This document shows positions 46,860 to 59,312 of a DNA stretch of 64,000 nt, piece by piece. Numbering within the stretch: the first letter of the stretch is position 1; every line of letters begins with the position of its first letter. A program made the position numbers and the translations under genes. The stretch spans positions 466,001 through 530,000 of the forward strand of contig VIIQ02000028.1 of NCBI GenBank assembly GCA_007449985.2. The letters run 5' to 3'. Origin of the DNA: Desmodesmus armatus. Its lineage: Eukaryota; Chlorophyta; Chlorophyceae; Sphaeropleales; Scenedesmaceae. The notes beneath the pieces are model-generated. The model saw nothing but the letters and a program-made list of their open reading frames with translations, was not told the origin of the DNA and ran no database searches.

Positions 46860-47793
46860 GTTGTGCAGGGTTTAGTTTTCGGCGCTCCAATGTACGTACA
46901 TGTGCGTACAAGCGAGGGGTTCCTGACGAGGCGTGAGGCCGCAGCACATGCGTATGGATGAACGAGCGGGTTTCACTTTCATCACGATGCGATCGTCATG
47001 TGTCGCGCCAAGCGGGTTGATTGGAGCGTGTGCTTGGGGGACCACCCTTCCACCAACATATTCCCTGAATGCCTTATGTCGCTCGCCGCTGACATGGCTT
47101 CCTGCCAGCAACTGGGGGGCCCACCAAGCCTGCATGCCTTACTGATCAGGACTGTCTGTCCATTGCAACAATCTCGAGTGCACCCCAGGGCTTGGTTTGC
47201 CCAGCTTGACTGTCGGCACCTGTTGTCGCATGCAGCTCAACCTGAGTGCTGCAACAGCTGTTCAATCAGCATTACCAACTAGATGCGCAACACAACCTTG
47301 CTGGCATGGCGGCCAGCTGCCAAGCACTAGGTTGGCACAAAGGCTGGCTCGCACAAAAGACAGTCGCAAGCACAGCCAGCAGCGCACACAACAACCCACT
47401 GTGCGCCTGCAGGGGAAATGCTAGGGCATACAACTACAGCAGCAGCACACCACAAGTTTTGGGGACAACGCCCCATCCTCAACACTAGCAGCGACCCAGC
47501 GGATGTTGAGGGCCTTGCACTTGCACACGCGGTAAAACGGGGTTTGCTGGCCATCCTTATGACGCTTGAGCCAGCCATCAAGTATCTAGAGAACCACTCA
47601 GCGCAACCTCAAACAATTTAGCTCTCCAACAGCGGACCAGGGCATCACACCAGAACCACAGCAAAAAGCCCTCCTAAACCTTGACAGCAGCTGCCACACA
47701 ATGCAGGCGCGGTTTCAGCCTCAGCATCTCACACAATGACAGCCCCCCTGGACCGCAAGCATGCTGCGCACGCCCCAGGCCACACACCATCAT
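46860..47793. other. Intergenic sequence, no gene recognised
   Basis: This lies between the promoter of the secreted protein gene and the stop of the helicase gene, both on the minus strand. It should hold the helicase 3' UTR, but no TGTAA was found on that strand. Confidence 0.5.
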
Positions 47794-50700
47794 TCACCCC
47801 TGCTGCATCTCCTGGTCGACCTGCCCCACAACCAGCTGACCCCACAAGGTTTCCCGGATGCAGTCGTGGCACATGGGGCCTGCATGAGCTGGGCCATCGC
47901 CCAGGTCCTCAACCCTCAGCGGCCTCAGCACCAGGTGCCCTAGCGTGCCTGCCTTGGCTTGAGTCAGGTCAAACCTGATGTAGCACTTGCCACAGACCAC
48001 CTGCTGCTCCTGCGGTTCCTCATCAGCAGGGAGAGCAGGGGGTACCTGCATGGTGGAATCCCCCAAGTTGAAGGGGTGGGAGGTGGCCGTAGCATGTATG
48101 AGCCGACTGACTGTTGTAAGCCGTAGCCAGCCACTGCAGGGAGGTGCTGAAGTTGCTGATGGGTCCCTTCAGCGTTGTCTGAGAGATGTCACAACATGCA
48201 CAAGCACCGACGGTGCAAGCATGTTGCAGGAATTGCAGGGGGTGCAACCGAACACCAAGTGCTGACTTGCTGATGACTGGAGCCGCACCAGCTTGCTTTC
48301 AAGGCTGCCAGCAGCTGAACACCTCACTGACAAGCAACGTAACAAAGTACAGGCACTGTACCACCTCCGAAAACTGGATTGCAGCCAGGCCGTCCGCTTG
48401 TCCACATGCTATCCTGCTCCCTTGACATGCAGTCCTCCCTCACCTCCACCGCAATCTCCTTCCTTGACTGTGCCATCACAAGCTTTGTCAGGTCCCGGTT
48501 GCACACGAGGCCCAGCATTGCACGTGAGAGAGCTACGTACACCAGGTTTGGCTCGTCTGGCTCCCCACGAGCTCCAATGGCCTTCGTCAACTCGGCAAAG
48601 TCGTCAGCCACCTGCAGACAACCGGCGGTAGCAATGCGTGCAACATGAAATCCTGTCAACTCCAGGCAGCGCAAGCATCAGCCCTCAATGTTCAGAGGCC
48701 GGCAAGGCACTTGCTGGTACTCACAGCACCGCTACAACAGCTTTTGTGCCACTCAGCTGACAGCTTCAATACAACATCCAACACAACGGACCTGGCCAGC
48801 TGCGCACGGCTGAAATTGACACATATCACCAGCACTCCAGCCACAGGTTGACCCCTCCCACTCCAGTTGCCCTCCTTCCGCGGCATGCCCACTTGCTGCC
48901 CCGCGCCCACCTGTGCATACATCTCCTCCTGCCCCTTGCCCCTGTGGCAGGTCCCCAGGATGAAATCAGCCTCACTACGCCTGTCGACCTGCATAGTGAG
49001 CAAGTACAGCACAAACCAGGTGAACGCCATTGTTGCAGTCCGTCAGCACCAACGGCACATAATGCACAGCTGAAGCTGTGGTGCCCAACTGCCCAGCAAC
49101 TTCCTCACACTGCCTTATCACAATCAGCCTCGCAGCGCCCCACGTTCTGGTGCTTGTTCGCAGAATCCTACAACTCTGTGGCACCCTCCTCCTTCCCAAA
49201 AGACATAGCAGCTGTAGAACAGCCCTCAACACGCCTCAGTGCCAACCATTGACTGGCATAAACATGGGATCCCAGCTATGCGCCTTTTTGCAACCAACAG
49301 GAGTCCTCACACCCACCTTGGTGGCGTTGATGGCATCCAACATATCCTCCGTTTGCCGGCCGTACATCTCACACAGGGCAATTGGCGCCTTCAGGTCAAC
49401 CTCGTCGCTCTTGGCCAGGATTGTCTGTTTCATCTCGTTGTAGCTGTCGTAACCTGACCGACCGTGCCTCCTCAGGGGGTTTGCAGCATCTTCTGCTCGG
49501 TCCATGTATCTGCCCAGCACAGCACACACGCAGTGCATTGTGTGGGCCTAGCAGGCTATGGGGCTGTGCAGGACAGCACGTATGTCAGGTGACGGACCAG
49601 ACTGCCAAAATCAGGCTTCAGAATCAGGTGCAATGACCCATATGAGTGCTGCCTGCCGTTGATGATGCACAGCAAATAAATTTCGGCAGCCACCCCAGCT
49701 TGATTTGCCTACAAATGATGGGAGCAGCACAGGTCCCAGCCTCTACACTATGCGTGGGGGCATCTACACAATGGTCACAGATAGCGCCTTCTCGCACCTG
49801 AAGTTGGCCACATTACGGACCTTGGTGAGAAACTGAACGGCCATACCCTGCTGCTGACCATTACCGTTAGCCCATCCAGGGTTGGCTGCTGCCATCAAGA
49901 ATAGCCTGGGGGCCCTACCCAAGATTGCCCTGATGGCGGCACCAGCAGGCCGTGTCTCCAATGCCAGCGCTGCAGCAACCTGCAGTGAGGGGCACAGATT
50001 TTGCTGAAATTGTGCAAGGGCAGACAATATCCTGCGCGAGTAGCTGTTGTCAACGCCTAGAAGATTGGGCTATACATGCAGGACGCAGCCCTCCAAGGGA
50101 GTTTGGGAAGTCCGGATTCGGATGTCCTGTTACTTGCAAGACTGAGTGGGCGGAGGCGGAAGGACGCCACTGCCTTGCACAACTGGTATGTAGACGACAA
50201 CTCGTGAGGAGAGCTCCTGCGTCTCACCTGGAACCACACTGCGTTGGTCCTTGACAGGAACATCAGTGGGTAGCGCCTGCCTGACCCAGGCTTCAGAGGC
50301 GGCACCGCTAGGAACAGCGGCGCCTCTGGCTCAACCCGAGGAAGCGCATCCTGATCAATCCCCAGCTGCCCATTAGGGCCAATAGTGACCGGCTTCTTTA
50401 GAGCCATCAGAGGCACGCGGACGGCTGTGAGCTGCGGTGGGGTGTCTGGTGTAGGTGGCACAGGTTCATCAAGCAGCTGCAGCTGCTGGTGGGGCGGGTG
50501 GTCTTGCAGCCACTGCTGGAAGGCGTCTGTGTCATCAGGGTCGTGCGCGTCTGCCTCCCTCGCTGCTGCTGCTGCTGCTGCTGCTGCATTGCCGCCAGCT
50601 GCAACACCTGCCTGTGCTGCGTTGGCATGTGCGCCGTTGCCGTTCGCAGCTGCTGCGCCGTTGCCGTCAGCAGCGGCGACACCATCTGCACCTGCAGCAA

Positions 50701-53700
50701 CCGCTGGTGGTTGTGGGACCACTGGCTCCTCCAGCATAGCGTAGACAGCAGCGCACCCCCTGCCAGCAGCGATCATCGTCTGCCGGTGCTCGCCTAACTG
50801 GTGTAGCACCCTGCAGTCAAAGCAAGCGTGTCAGCACACTGCATGAGCAGTGCAACAGAAGTATATGTGCATGCAGGCCATCTAAAACAAACACCACCAC
50901 CTGACGTATTTCTGACAGCTGCCCCTGAGGACAGAATGCATCTGCTTCCAAGGCCGCACTGCAAGGAATCACAGCATGCAGGCAGGCCCACGTGAGGCAT
51001 ATGCGGCTGCATGTCACATGTGGCTCATTGATAAGTCAGCATGATGAAAGTGGGTAACTGTCCGAGGATCCGCTCACATGTTTGCCACTTCCGCCACCAT
51101 GGGCCCAAGCCTGCAGCCACACCACAACAATTGTGCATGATGTACAGGCACCTCTTGGCAGCAGTTTCCTTGGGTTGTTTTGGGTGCGAGGTGTGCAATC
51201 AGACGGGACTGACATCAGATGGGCGTGCCGTGTGACGTGGCTTCACAGTCCTTGTACTTGCTGCTGCCTGAAAGTGAAGAGGCACTAAAACAGCAGCAGC
51301 GATGCATCCGAGAGGATTCTGTGCTGACCAATTTCTAATCCAGCATGGTGGCAAATGTACGTACTGCTCACCTGAAGCTATGACTCAGCAGGAAGGACCG
51401 CTTGCGTCTGTTAGGCTCGGCTGCTGCAGCTGCCAGTGCATCCGTGGCATAGTTGAAGCTGTAGATGTGCTGATGCTTGTCCCCGACGAGCATGACGGTG
51501 CACCTCTGTGACACCAGCAGCTGGTATGTGACAGGGTTCACATCCTGCATAAGGCAACGCCAGGAGAGCAGGTGTGGCTGCAACTTTCCTGGTGAGGCCA
51601 GGCAGATGCGGTGGTTGAGTCGTTGCAAGCCTCATGTGCTGGCATCGTGTTGAAAGTACTGCCTGAACGAACTCCTTCTCAGCTGCAACCCCTAACTATA
51701 GCCATGTGCACATCTGTGCATATGTTATGTCAGGGTGCTGGACAACAGCAAGACTAGTGAAGTGGGCAGGGCGTAATGCTCGACTTAGCAACAGCGTCAC
51801 AGGCAGGAGCACTGGGCATGCCCGTGCAGACCTGGGCCTCATCTATGAGGATGATGTCATAGGGCCTGCCATTGCCGGCCAGCAGCTGCCTGCCTTCGCG
51901 CACCACCTGTAGCGGTGAAACCACGGCAGCAGTGCACACAATCTCACAGAGCGCATAGCATCAGGCAGTTTGTTTGTTTGCGCACCAGCCAGTGTACCGG
52001 CATTGTCACAAGCCGGCTGCTGGTGCATGCACGCACTGACATAACAAGCAATGGATGATGCCTGCAGCAAGTTTGATCCCAGCTTCCTTAGTACGTCAAA
52101 ACTACCACTGCACCACAAGCCGGCCAACACAAAGCTCTGCGCTGGAACGTGTTGCAGGTTCCATATAGGCAGCATCTTGCTGTGGACTGTGCCTAAAACC
52201 AGCACATAGAGTGACTATGCCGGGGTCAGCACGGCCGACTGTGAGCCGCTCGTTGTCCTGTTGCACACAGCCCGCGCCAACTGCCACACTCCTGCAAACC
52301 AGACATGTTGGACGCCGCACTACTGACCTCCATAACAAACTCCTTCAGGTACCAGTTGTGCTCGAATATACACGGGTAGCCAGGGCGCAAGGACCTGGCT
52401 CTGAAAGCATCCCAGAACTGCTGGCCCATCGTGACCGCCTCAACAGGTGTCAGCCCTTCATACTTGCCGGTCTTTCTGTTGTACCTGCACCCAACAACAT
52501 GCGAATGACAGGTCTCGCTAAAGGATCCTTCAGCTTCAACAAACACACTGCACACACTGATTTCATGCTGCGCAGAATGCCGCTCAGCTTTGCTTGGGCG
52601 TTTGCAGGTGCAATGGACAGACCTGCAGCACGACAGGCGTGCTCATTGTAGTTGAGGGTCCACCACAGTGACTGCCCAATGCTCTGCAGCCCTTCCCATA
52701 CCCACTTTTCTGACTTTTCTGATGGCAGGTGCTTTGGCCTGACGTTGTCATCGTCGCTGGTACAAAAAGCCGCCATCATGTCCTTCAGCAGCCAGCCCAT
52801 GCTCCTGCTTGCACCACCACCTTCGGCCCCTCCATGCTGAGCGGCATACAGCTGCCTCCTCTGCAGGAAGAAGGGTAGCTCGTTGAGCAACTGCCGCAGG
52901 TGCTCACCGCCTGGTGACCCTCTGCGGTTCAAAGCACCCAAGCAGGACAACAACAGGTTGGTGACTCAGTGGCAGCACGAAGCATGATGACTCGTAGGAT
53001 GTGAGGACAAGTGCACACGGAGGCCTGATGCCTGACATGGCAAGGAATGCACCTGTAGAGCGCCATGAGCAATGCCTTGCTGTATGCCTCAAACACACAC
53101 TGGCATAGTCAAACACCGCCAGCCGCACTGCAACAGTCACAAGCACACAATGACTGCACAGACATACTGCAGGCTCCGCTGTTGGCCACCGGTTTCACGT
53201 CTCCTGCGCGTGTGTCTGCGTGTGCTCAAATTCAGAAGTGATCACCACTTACAGCTCCCAGCCCGGGATGTTCCGGTAAACCTGGCGCATTTCACCATAC
53301 GCCAGTTGGTGCGTTGTCCTGCGCAAGCCAGCGTGGGGGCAGCACAACATATGACAACTGCAGGCACGCCAGGGTGGACTGAATGCATGTATGCACAATG
53401 CCCCTCGACATCAAGGCGAGGCAACAGTGACCGAACTGGATCTCAGCCTGCAAAAGGCACGTGTGCTGCTGCCGCAGCTCGGAGGCACGAAAATCTGGCA
53501 GTGATGATCACCACTGACGTTTCTTTGGATCAAGCCTGCTAAGCATCCACGATCCATCGCTTGCGACACATGATCTCACCTGCAGTCTATGTTGATAGGC
53601 TGACCGCCATTTGTGAGGGGCCAGCCCAGGGCAATGTAGGCCTGCTTCAGACTATTTGTCATGTCATCTGCCACAGCTCTGTTGAAAGCCGCATACCTGC

Positions 53701-56567
53701 AACACCAACAAGCAAGGGCAACACAGTTGGTCTGAAAATGCTCAGAGTGTGTTGCAGGCCATGTCCCTGTCAACAAGCAAGCGAGCATGTTGCAAGCTCG
53801 TGCAAGGCATGTCAAGATGCCCTGGACGGGACATGGTGAGGTGCAGCTGCGTCAAACCACTCCGACTGATGGACCTTGCCAGCAGCCGCCTGACTGCTGC
53901 TTCTGGTGCAGCATGCCGTGCAGGAAAGCCTGCAGAGCCTTGGCGTCCAGTACTCACAGGATTGTCTTGTCTGAGTGGATCAGCTGTAGCAGCCTCAAGG
54001 TGAAAGACCTCCCTGAGCCAGCTAGCGCATTGACCCTGTGACACACAGTACATGGGCACCTCTGGTGGCCTCAGGGTGGTGAGCATGCTGAGACCTGCCA
54101 CAGCTCCTTGTGAATTTGACGACACACCACACAACCAGCTGGCATGTGATGTAGGAGCACTTCCTGCATGCGCAGCTGCTGCTTTGGCTGTAGATGTGCA
54201 AACATGTACAGCATGGCAAGCTTGTTAGTGCTTGTGGATGCTGCACAACACTCACATGACCAGTGCCTGCTCCGTCCTGGGTTGGGGCCCAATAGCGCTC
54301 TTGCAGATTCGGAACTGCAAGCAGGATCAAGCACCGTAACAGTCTCAGCTGACGCCAAAACAGGGCAGCACAGCTACAAGTCTGGCAGGCCAGCAGTGAG
54401 GCCCATCATCAACAGGACCTGGCCAGCAAGCAGGGGTTGGGCTGGTGCTGCAATGTTGAGGTGCCACCCCACTGCCACCACAACAAGCTCAATTTGGTCA
54501 CTTGCTCAAGTGTAGCAATGCCTCAAGGTTCTTCCAACAGCTGGCGTCTTAGATAACTTCACATGCCTGCACGTGAGTGCACCACGCGTCAATGGGCATT
54601 CAAGCTCCTGCTGCAACGCACCTGCTCTGAGGTCAGCACAGTGCCCTGTGGCATCCCAGCTGCTGGCAGGAGATTTCCTGGCATGGGCAGCTGCCAGACA
54701 TCCTCGCCAGGGACCCCCTGGGCCACCAGGACAGCTGCCTGCTGCTCGTCGTTGTGCAGCTTGATCAAGATCTGCAGACACACAGGGTTACTTCCTTGGA
54801 ATGGCAGCCACTGCCACCATTGTCCTTCAAGCACCCAGCTAGTCGGGTGCTTGAGGGTGCTTGCCTGCCAGTAACAAGAGGAGGAGGCCCCAATGCTCCT
54901 GCCACGACAATATAAGCATGCCACTGAGACTGCAGCTGCTGGATGCAGGAATCACAACACACAGCATGTGTGCAGGCAGCATCTTTCAATTTGCTGCTAC
55001 CATCCAGGTTCTGTCCTGCTCACCGTCTGGAGATCAAGATGCAGCTGCCTCATGCTTGCTTTGACATCCTCAGAGCCCACATTCTGCTGCACCAAGTACC
55101 GCACCAGCACTACAGCTGCGCTCACGAACTGCTTGGCATGGTATTGCACGTAGTGAGGTAGCGCTGCCTGCTGCCAGAAGCACTCCAGCTGTCCGGGGTC
55201 CTTGGCAGTGCCTGCTGCCGTCAGGGGGCAGATCACTGGGATGGCGCTGGCATCTGGGAAGAGGCTGCCAGGCTGGCCTATGCAGAGCAGGTTGCGCACC
55301 AGCCGGGCGGCTGCCTTGTTGGGCACCTGCCGACATCAACATAAAATGTCTGGTGAGTTTGACGGTTGGCATGCTTGCGGACTCAGGAGGCTTGCAGAAC
55401 ACAAGTGTGCCGCCACGCATTGCATAAAGCGACTGCGGTGCTGCAACGCGCCATTAGTAAGACCTGAGTGAGGGCTGTGGCTCAGCAAAGGCAGGTGAGC
55501 AGCTGCCGTTGCTATCTCTTCACACCCACCTCCACGCAGACAGACATCATGAGGCCCAGGACAATGCAGCCCCAAAAGCCCCTGGCAGCTGCAGGACAAC
55601 GCTCATCCCTGTCATGCGACAGGCAGCACAAGGCAACTTGCTGAGCATGTGTGTGCCGGGCCTGAAGGGAGCTTGTCAACACGTGCCATGACTGCATGCA
55701 GTCATACATGTGAGCGCAGGAACCCATCATCACACAACCAGCATGTCTTGCTGCGCTGCCCTCATGCCCCCCTTGCCGCCCAGTACGTCTGCCCCGTGCT
55801 GCAAGCTTCAATCAGAACTAGCAGTGCCAACATGACACTGTGCTAAGAAGCGGACCTTGCTCACCTAACCAATGCTGCAACAGCATCTGCTGGGCCCTGG
55901 CCAAGACATTGCTGCAGTGCCTGCAACGCCAGCTGCTGTGCTTCACCACCGCCAGGCTGTGCTGTGGGCTGCCACCAGCCACCCAGCAGGGCAGCAGCTG
56001 ACACAACAAGCAGTTGCTGCACTGGGCCTTGTCCTTGCTGCTGCTGGTTGCCCTGCTGTTGGCCTGCCTGCTGCTGCTGCAGGGCCAGTGCTGCTGCTGG
56101 TTGCACCGCATGCTGGAGTCTGAAGCATCCTTGGAAGTAGGGTGCTACCTCTGCCAAAGCCTGCTTGTTGTTGCGTGTCTGCTGATCTTTTATGCCCCAA
56201 AAGTGCAAAGAGTACAGCTTCCTCGTGTTGCCTGCTGCCTCCTGCACACGTCAGCACATGTTGGGCAAGGAACGGGGTTGGGCACAGTGGGTACTTGCAG
56301 CCACCCCTGCCACGGTTTGCTCCCTCTGTTGCAACGTCCTGAGACTCACCAGGACCAACCTTGCGTCCCTGAATGCCTCATAGACGACCCTGCAGGCACG
56401 AAGCTTTCATTGTATCAGAAGGATGGCTCAAGCCGCTTGCTGCTGGTGTTGGGTGTGCTGGCAATGCCCCACAACCTTGACGAGGCTATGAATCGGCAGA
56501 AGTCTGCCCCATTGAGATAGGTTGCCAGTACGGTGAGGCAGTCAGCATCCAAGGACGTCAGCTGCAT
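47794..56567 (-). CDS. FBH1: F-box UvrD/SF1A DNA helicase of the FBH1 family (about 21 exons)
   Basis: Exons in gene order: 56567-56476, 56389-56350, 56241-55865, 55581-55530, 55326-55024, 54771-54622, 54299-54256, 54035-53958, 53696-53580, 53318-53253, 52921-about 52667, 52484-52328, 51906-51832, 51544-51372, 51110-51078, 50810-50228, 49979-49798, 49509-49317, 48988-48911, 48611-48444 and 48045-47794. The N-terminus is an F-box (SLDADCLTVLATYLNGADFC). SF1A motifs follow in order: LTSEQ, ALAGSGRSFT (Walker A, with Arg for Lys), LYAAFNRAVADD, THQLAYG, DIILIDEAQ, MLVGDKHQHIYSF, LSHSFR, GTCHRGKGQE and NLVYVALSRA. A C-terminal CGKC...CHDC pair resembles the FBH1 zinc-binding end. FBH1 strips Rad51 from DNA and, through its F-box, joins an SCF ubiquitin ligase in the nucleus. 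An Ala/Asn-rich insert lies in the 50228-50810 exon. The exon 11/12 junction is unresolved by one base. Confidence 0.85.
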
Positions 56568-57283
56568 AGCTGAGCTATTGTTGATTGTGGCACAGATCAG
56601 CCTTTGGATCTTCGATACAGAACAGAACGAATGAAAATCGTGACGGGTGACAGTAGCGATTGGGGTGACAGCATTCGATGTTATGATGCTTTTTTTCGGT
56701 TTCCAGCTGAGCTCGGTGTGCTGTGTGTGCTGAGGGTTCAAATGCAGCAGCTGGGCACACACTCAGTCTTACTTGACTTCCCTGAAAATTAGGCCTCCAC
56801 CCTACACCCCTTGCCTTCTCGTGGTATGCTGGCACGATAACAGCCTGACGTGACACATGAACAGCACCAACAAGAGTATCTCGTATTACGCAGCTGCTGG
56901 GGCTGCAGCTGCTACTTAACCCCAAGGGCGCAGCGAAGTCGCACATGCACAAGGATGGCTGTTTCAAATCAGTAGACCACACCATTGTTGCTGTGCTGTG
57001 CATTGCACCTGGTAAGTGCTTGGATGGTGACCGGCGCAGAATCAACAGTGGCAGCTCTATGTGCCTACAACAACATGTCCCTCCCAAGTTTCCTCACTCA
57101 ACTGGCTGCATTGTGGAAGGCACTGACACTCTGCATACAACCACGGTGGCCAATTGAGTTGGTTGCCAATCGCCCCACTTGCGCAGTGTGCATTCAACAA
57201 CGCACACAAAAACAGGACAACCAGACGTTACATGCCAGCGCCCACATATAGCCCCACACATGTGCTGGCAGCCACCACCACCC
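56568..57283. other. Upstream region of FBH1 and 3' UTR of the GT32 gene
   Basis: 716 bp between two minus-strand genes. It includes a T-rich/A-rich patch near 56690 close to the helicase start. I see no further gene. Confidence 0.55.
57228..57232 (-). terminator. TGTAA polyadenylation signal of the GT32 gene
   Basis: TTACA on the plus strand, 52 bases past the stop codon at 57284, a typical chlorophycean spacing. Confidence 0.6.
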
Positions 57284-59312
57284 CTATGCAGGCCTGTGCA
57301 GGCTCCTGCGAGCGGTTGCTATCAAGTGCTGCCGCTCTTTGACCCAAGGCGTGTTTGGTGCGCCCTTTGCCCACTGGCTACTGTACAAGTTCTGTGCATT
57401 CTGTGCCGTCGTGTTGTACGGGAAAGGGGCGCCCCAGAATGTGGGTGCCATTATGCACAGCTTCATCTGCCGTGCACGCTGATAGACTGTCGCATTCGTC
57501 CACGCCGCAACCGATATCGCATGCGCTGAGGTGTCACGGTCAAGGCCCAGCACGTCTGCAATGGCCTGCGTCCAAACTGCTGGCCCAGTATGCGCGTGAA
57601 CCATGTGCTCATACGTGCAGTCAAAGCCGTCTTTGACACTCTCAAGCGCTATCTGCATGGCAGACCTCAGCACAGGATGGCCTGCAGCAGCAGCGATGGT
57701 CCACTGGCAGACGTGTGCATCATTCTCAAGGGCAGCCACCAGGCTGCAGTCATCCCATGTCAGATTGAAGTACTGCAGTGGGCCTGCTGCTTGCCAGGTT
57801 GAGGCGTTGATCACAAACCTTGGGTCTTGAGGACTGGTGACTCGCGGTGGGAGCCAGTCTTGCACTGGGGTCAGGCACTTGGTGTCGACGTCTGCGTAAA
57901 TGCCGCCATGCGCGTACAGCACTGCTAGGCGCCAGAAGTCTGCCCGCATCACAGCCAGGGGGTATGCTGCATATGTGGCATACACATGCTGGCCATAGAA
58001 GCTGCTGATGAAGGCTGCTGCTTCTGCATCGTCTGTGATTGTGACGTTCATGCTGGGGTTCAGGTCCGCCCAGGACTTGTGCAGCTCTGCAGCCCGCCTG
58101 CTGAGGTGCTTGGAGCGGCTGGTTTGGTACAGACGAGACAGCGGAATGGACGCTGTCGACGTGTTGAAACCATCGGCAAGCTGGACCCAATCTGCTGCTA
58201 GTGCGGCCCTGCGGTTCACACCCCAAAACGCAAGGCAGGTGACGTGACATGAGGTGTGCAGAAAGCAGGGATCAAAGCTGTCAGTACCATACATCTGCAT
58301 GGGCAGTGCCGAAGCGCCTGTGACAACAGACACAGCTGACTTGACAGGCTGTTGGGCTCCAGTGGTCGACCCACCTGGCATGCGCACCAAGCTCTTGTTG
58401 CATGCGTTCCCGACATTGTGGAAGCGGTCTGTGATGGTGTCCTCGGAGAAGGATTCCGAAGGATCCTTCGGAGTGACTGGGGTGGCTGAAAAGAGTAACA
58501 AAACCAATGACCAGATTTGTCATCAGGCAACGGCCAACAACTGCTGGATCAAAACGTCCTAGGAACGGGTCGAAGTAAGTTCAGGCATCCAGTCAACGCC
58601 TGGGAACCTGTGGAGACGCAAACGAGGGACGCTACGGGCACAGGGCTGTGTCATGTTCGACCCAACGAGGGACGATACGACATTTCTGCTATGTCACGAG
58701 TGCCTCAGTTATGCTAGAATATCTATTGCTCCGTCAAATACACATGTAATGCCTTTGCCTCGGCTGAACTCAGGGCTGTAGCTAAGGGAGACGCGGGCCT
58801 ATACAAAAAGTACTGTACACCAAGCAAGGACAGTAAAACGAATTAACCACAATCCACGATACCGAAGTAATTACTCCACAAGTTGCAGTGCCGACTGACG
58901 CCAGGAAAGAGTGCACAGGTGCGGCAATGCTGCAATTGAACTGAACTGATCAGAAACCCCTGGACTCCAAGATACCCATGGGGGGGAGCGTGAGGGGGTT
59001 CACCCCCTCATAGTAGCAACAATCCAAATAATAGCAGCTGCATCGGCATCAAAGCAACGCCAGGGGGAGGGGGACACCCCCCTCCCCCCTGCAAGGGGAT
59101 CCCTCAGGGGAGCAAACACCTCTGCTCGAAGCATTACCTGCACCACTTCGACGGGGTCACCGCGGACGGGCACGGTAGCGCCGATTTAAAAGAGCGCTGT
59201 GGAAGCTGACAACGCTGGCAACGGCAACAGCAGCAAGCAGAACTACCACCCTCCTGTCCCAACGAGCAGGGGAGAGCCAGGGCTGCGTGGATGCCTTTTT
59301 TCTATACTTCAT
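57284..59312 (-). CDS. Type II membrane glycosyltransferase, GT32 (OCH1-like), split by element A
   Basis: Proposed exons: 59312-59174 and 58485-57284, giving 446 residues. The first exon encodes a short basic cytosolic end (MKYRKKASTQPW) and a signal anchor (VVVLLAAVAVASVVSF). The second exon holds the catalytic domain: IPLSRLYQTSRS, then MRADFWRLAVLYAHGGIYADVDT with the DXD metal/sugar-nucleotide motif (DVD at about 245-247), and VCQWTIAAAAGHPVL. These are GT32 (Gly_transf_sug) hallmarks; OCH1-type enzymes add sugars to glycans in the Golgi. The substrate is unknown. Between anchor and catalytic domain lies element A (58440-59188). Its ends provide the acceptor (ttactcttttcag) and donor (GTGCCC or six bases on, GTCCGC), leaving about 20-22 element-coded residues (PTPVTPKDPSESFSED) in frame. 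Without that splice, the element's stops would separate the two parts and the gene would be broken. Confidence 0.82.
58440..59188. mobile_element. Element A, short copy (749 bp) inside the GT32 gene
   Basis: It matches 10352-10846 and 11899-12211 of the long copy, so it is an internal-deletion derivative lacking 1052 bp. Differences from the long copy are about eight substitutions, a 9 bp gap, and a single instead of doubled ~60 bp block. The 18 bp palindrome is at 58455-58472. The ends are exact to about one base. Removing the element with one base of end ambiguity joins the GT32 anchor and catalytic frames, showing that it landed in, or beside, coding sequence. High identity between copies suggests recent activity. 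Confidence 0.88.

Noticed and set aside
53056..53146. Possible extra helicase exon (AVFDYASVCLRHTA)
   Set aside because: It has acceptor and donor, but its open frame needs phase 1 while exon 10 ends in phase 2; exon 10 joins exon 11 directly in phase.
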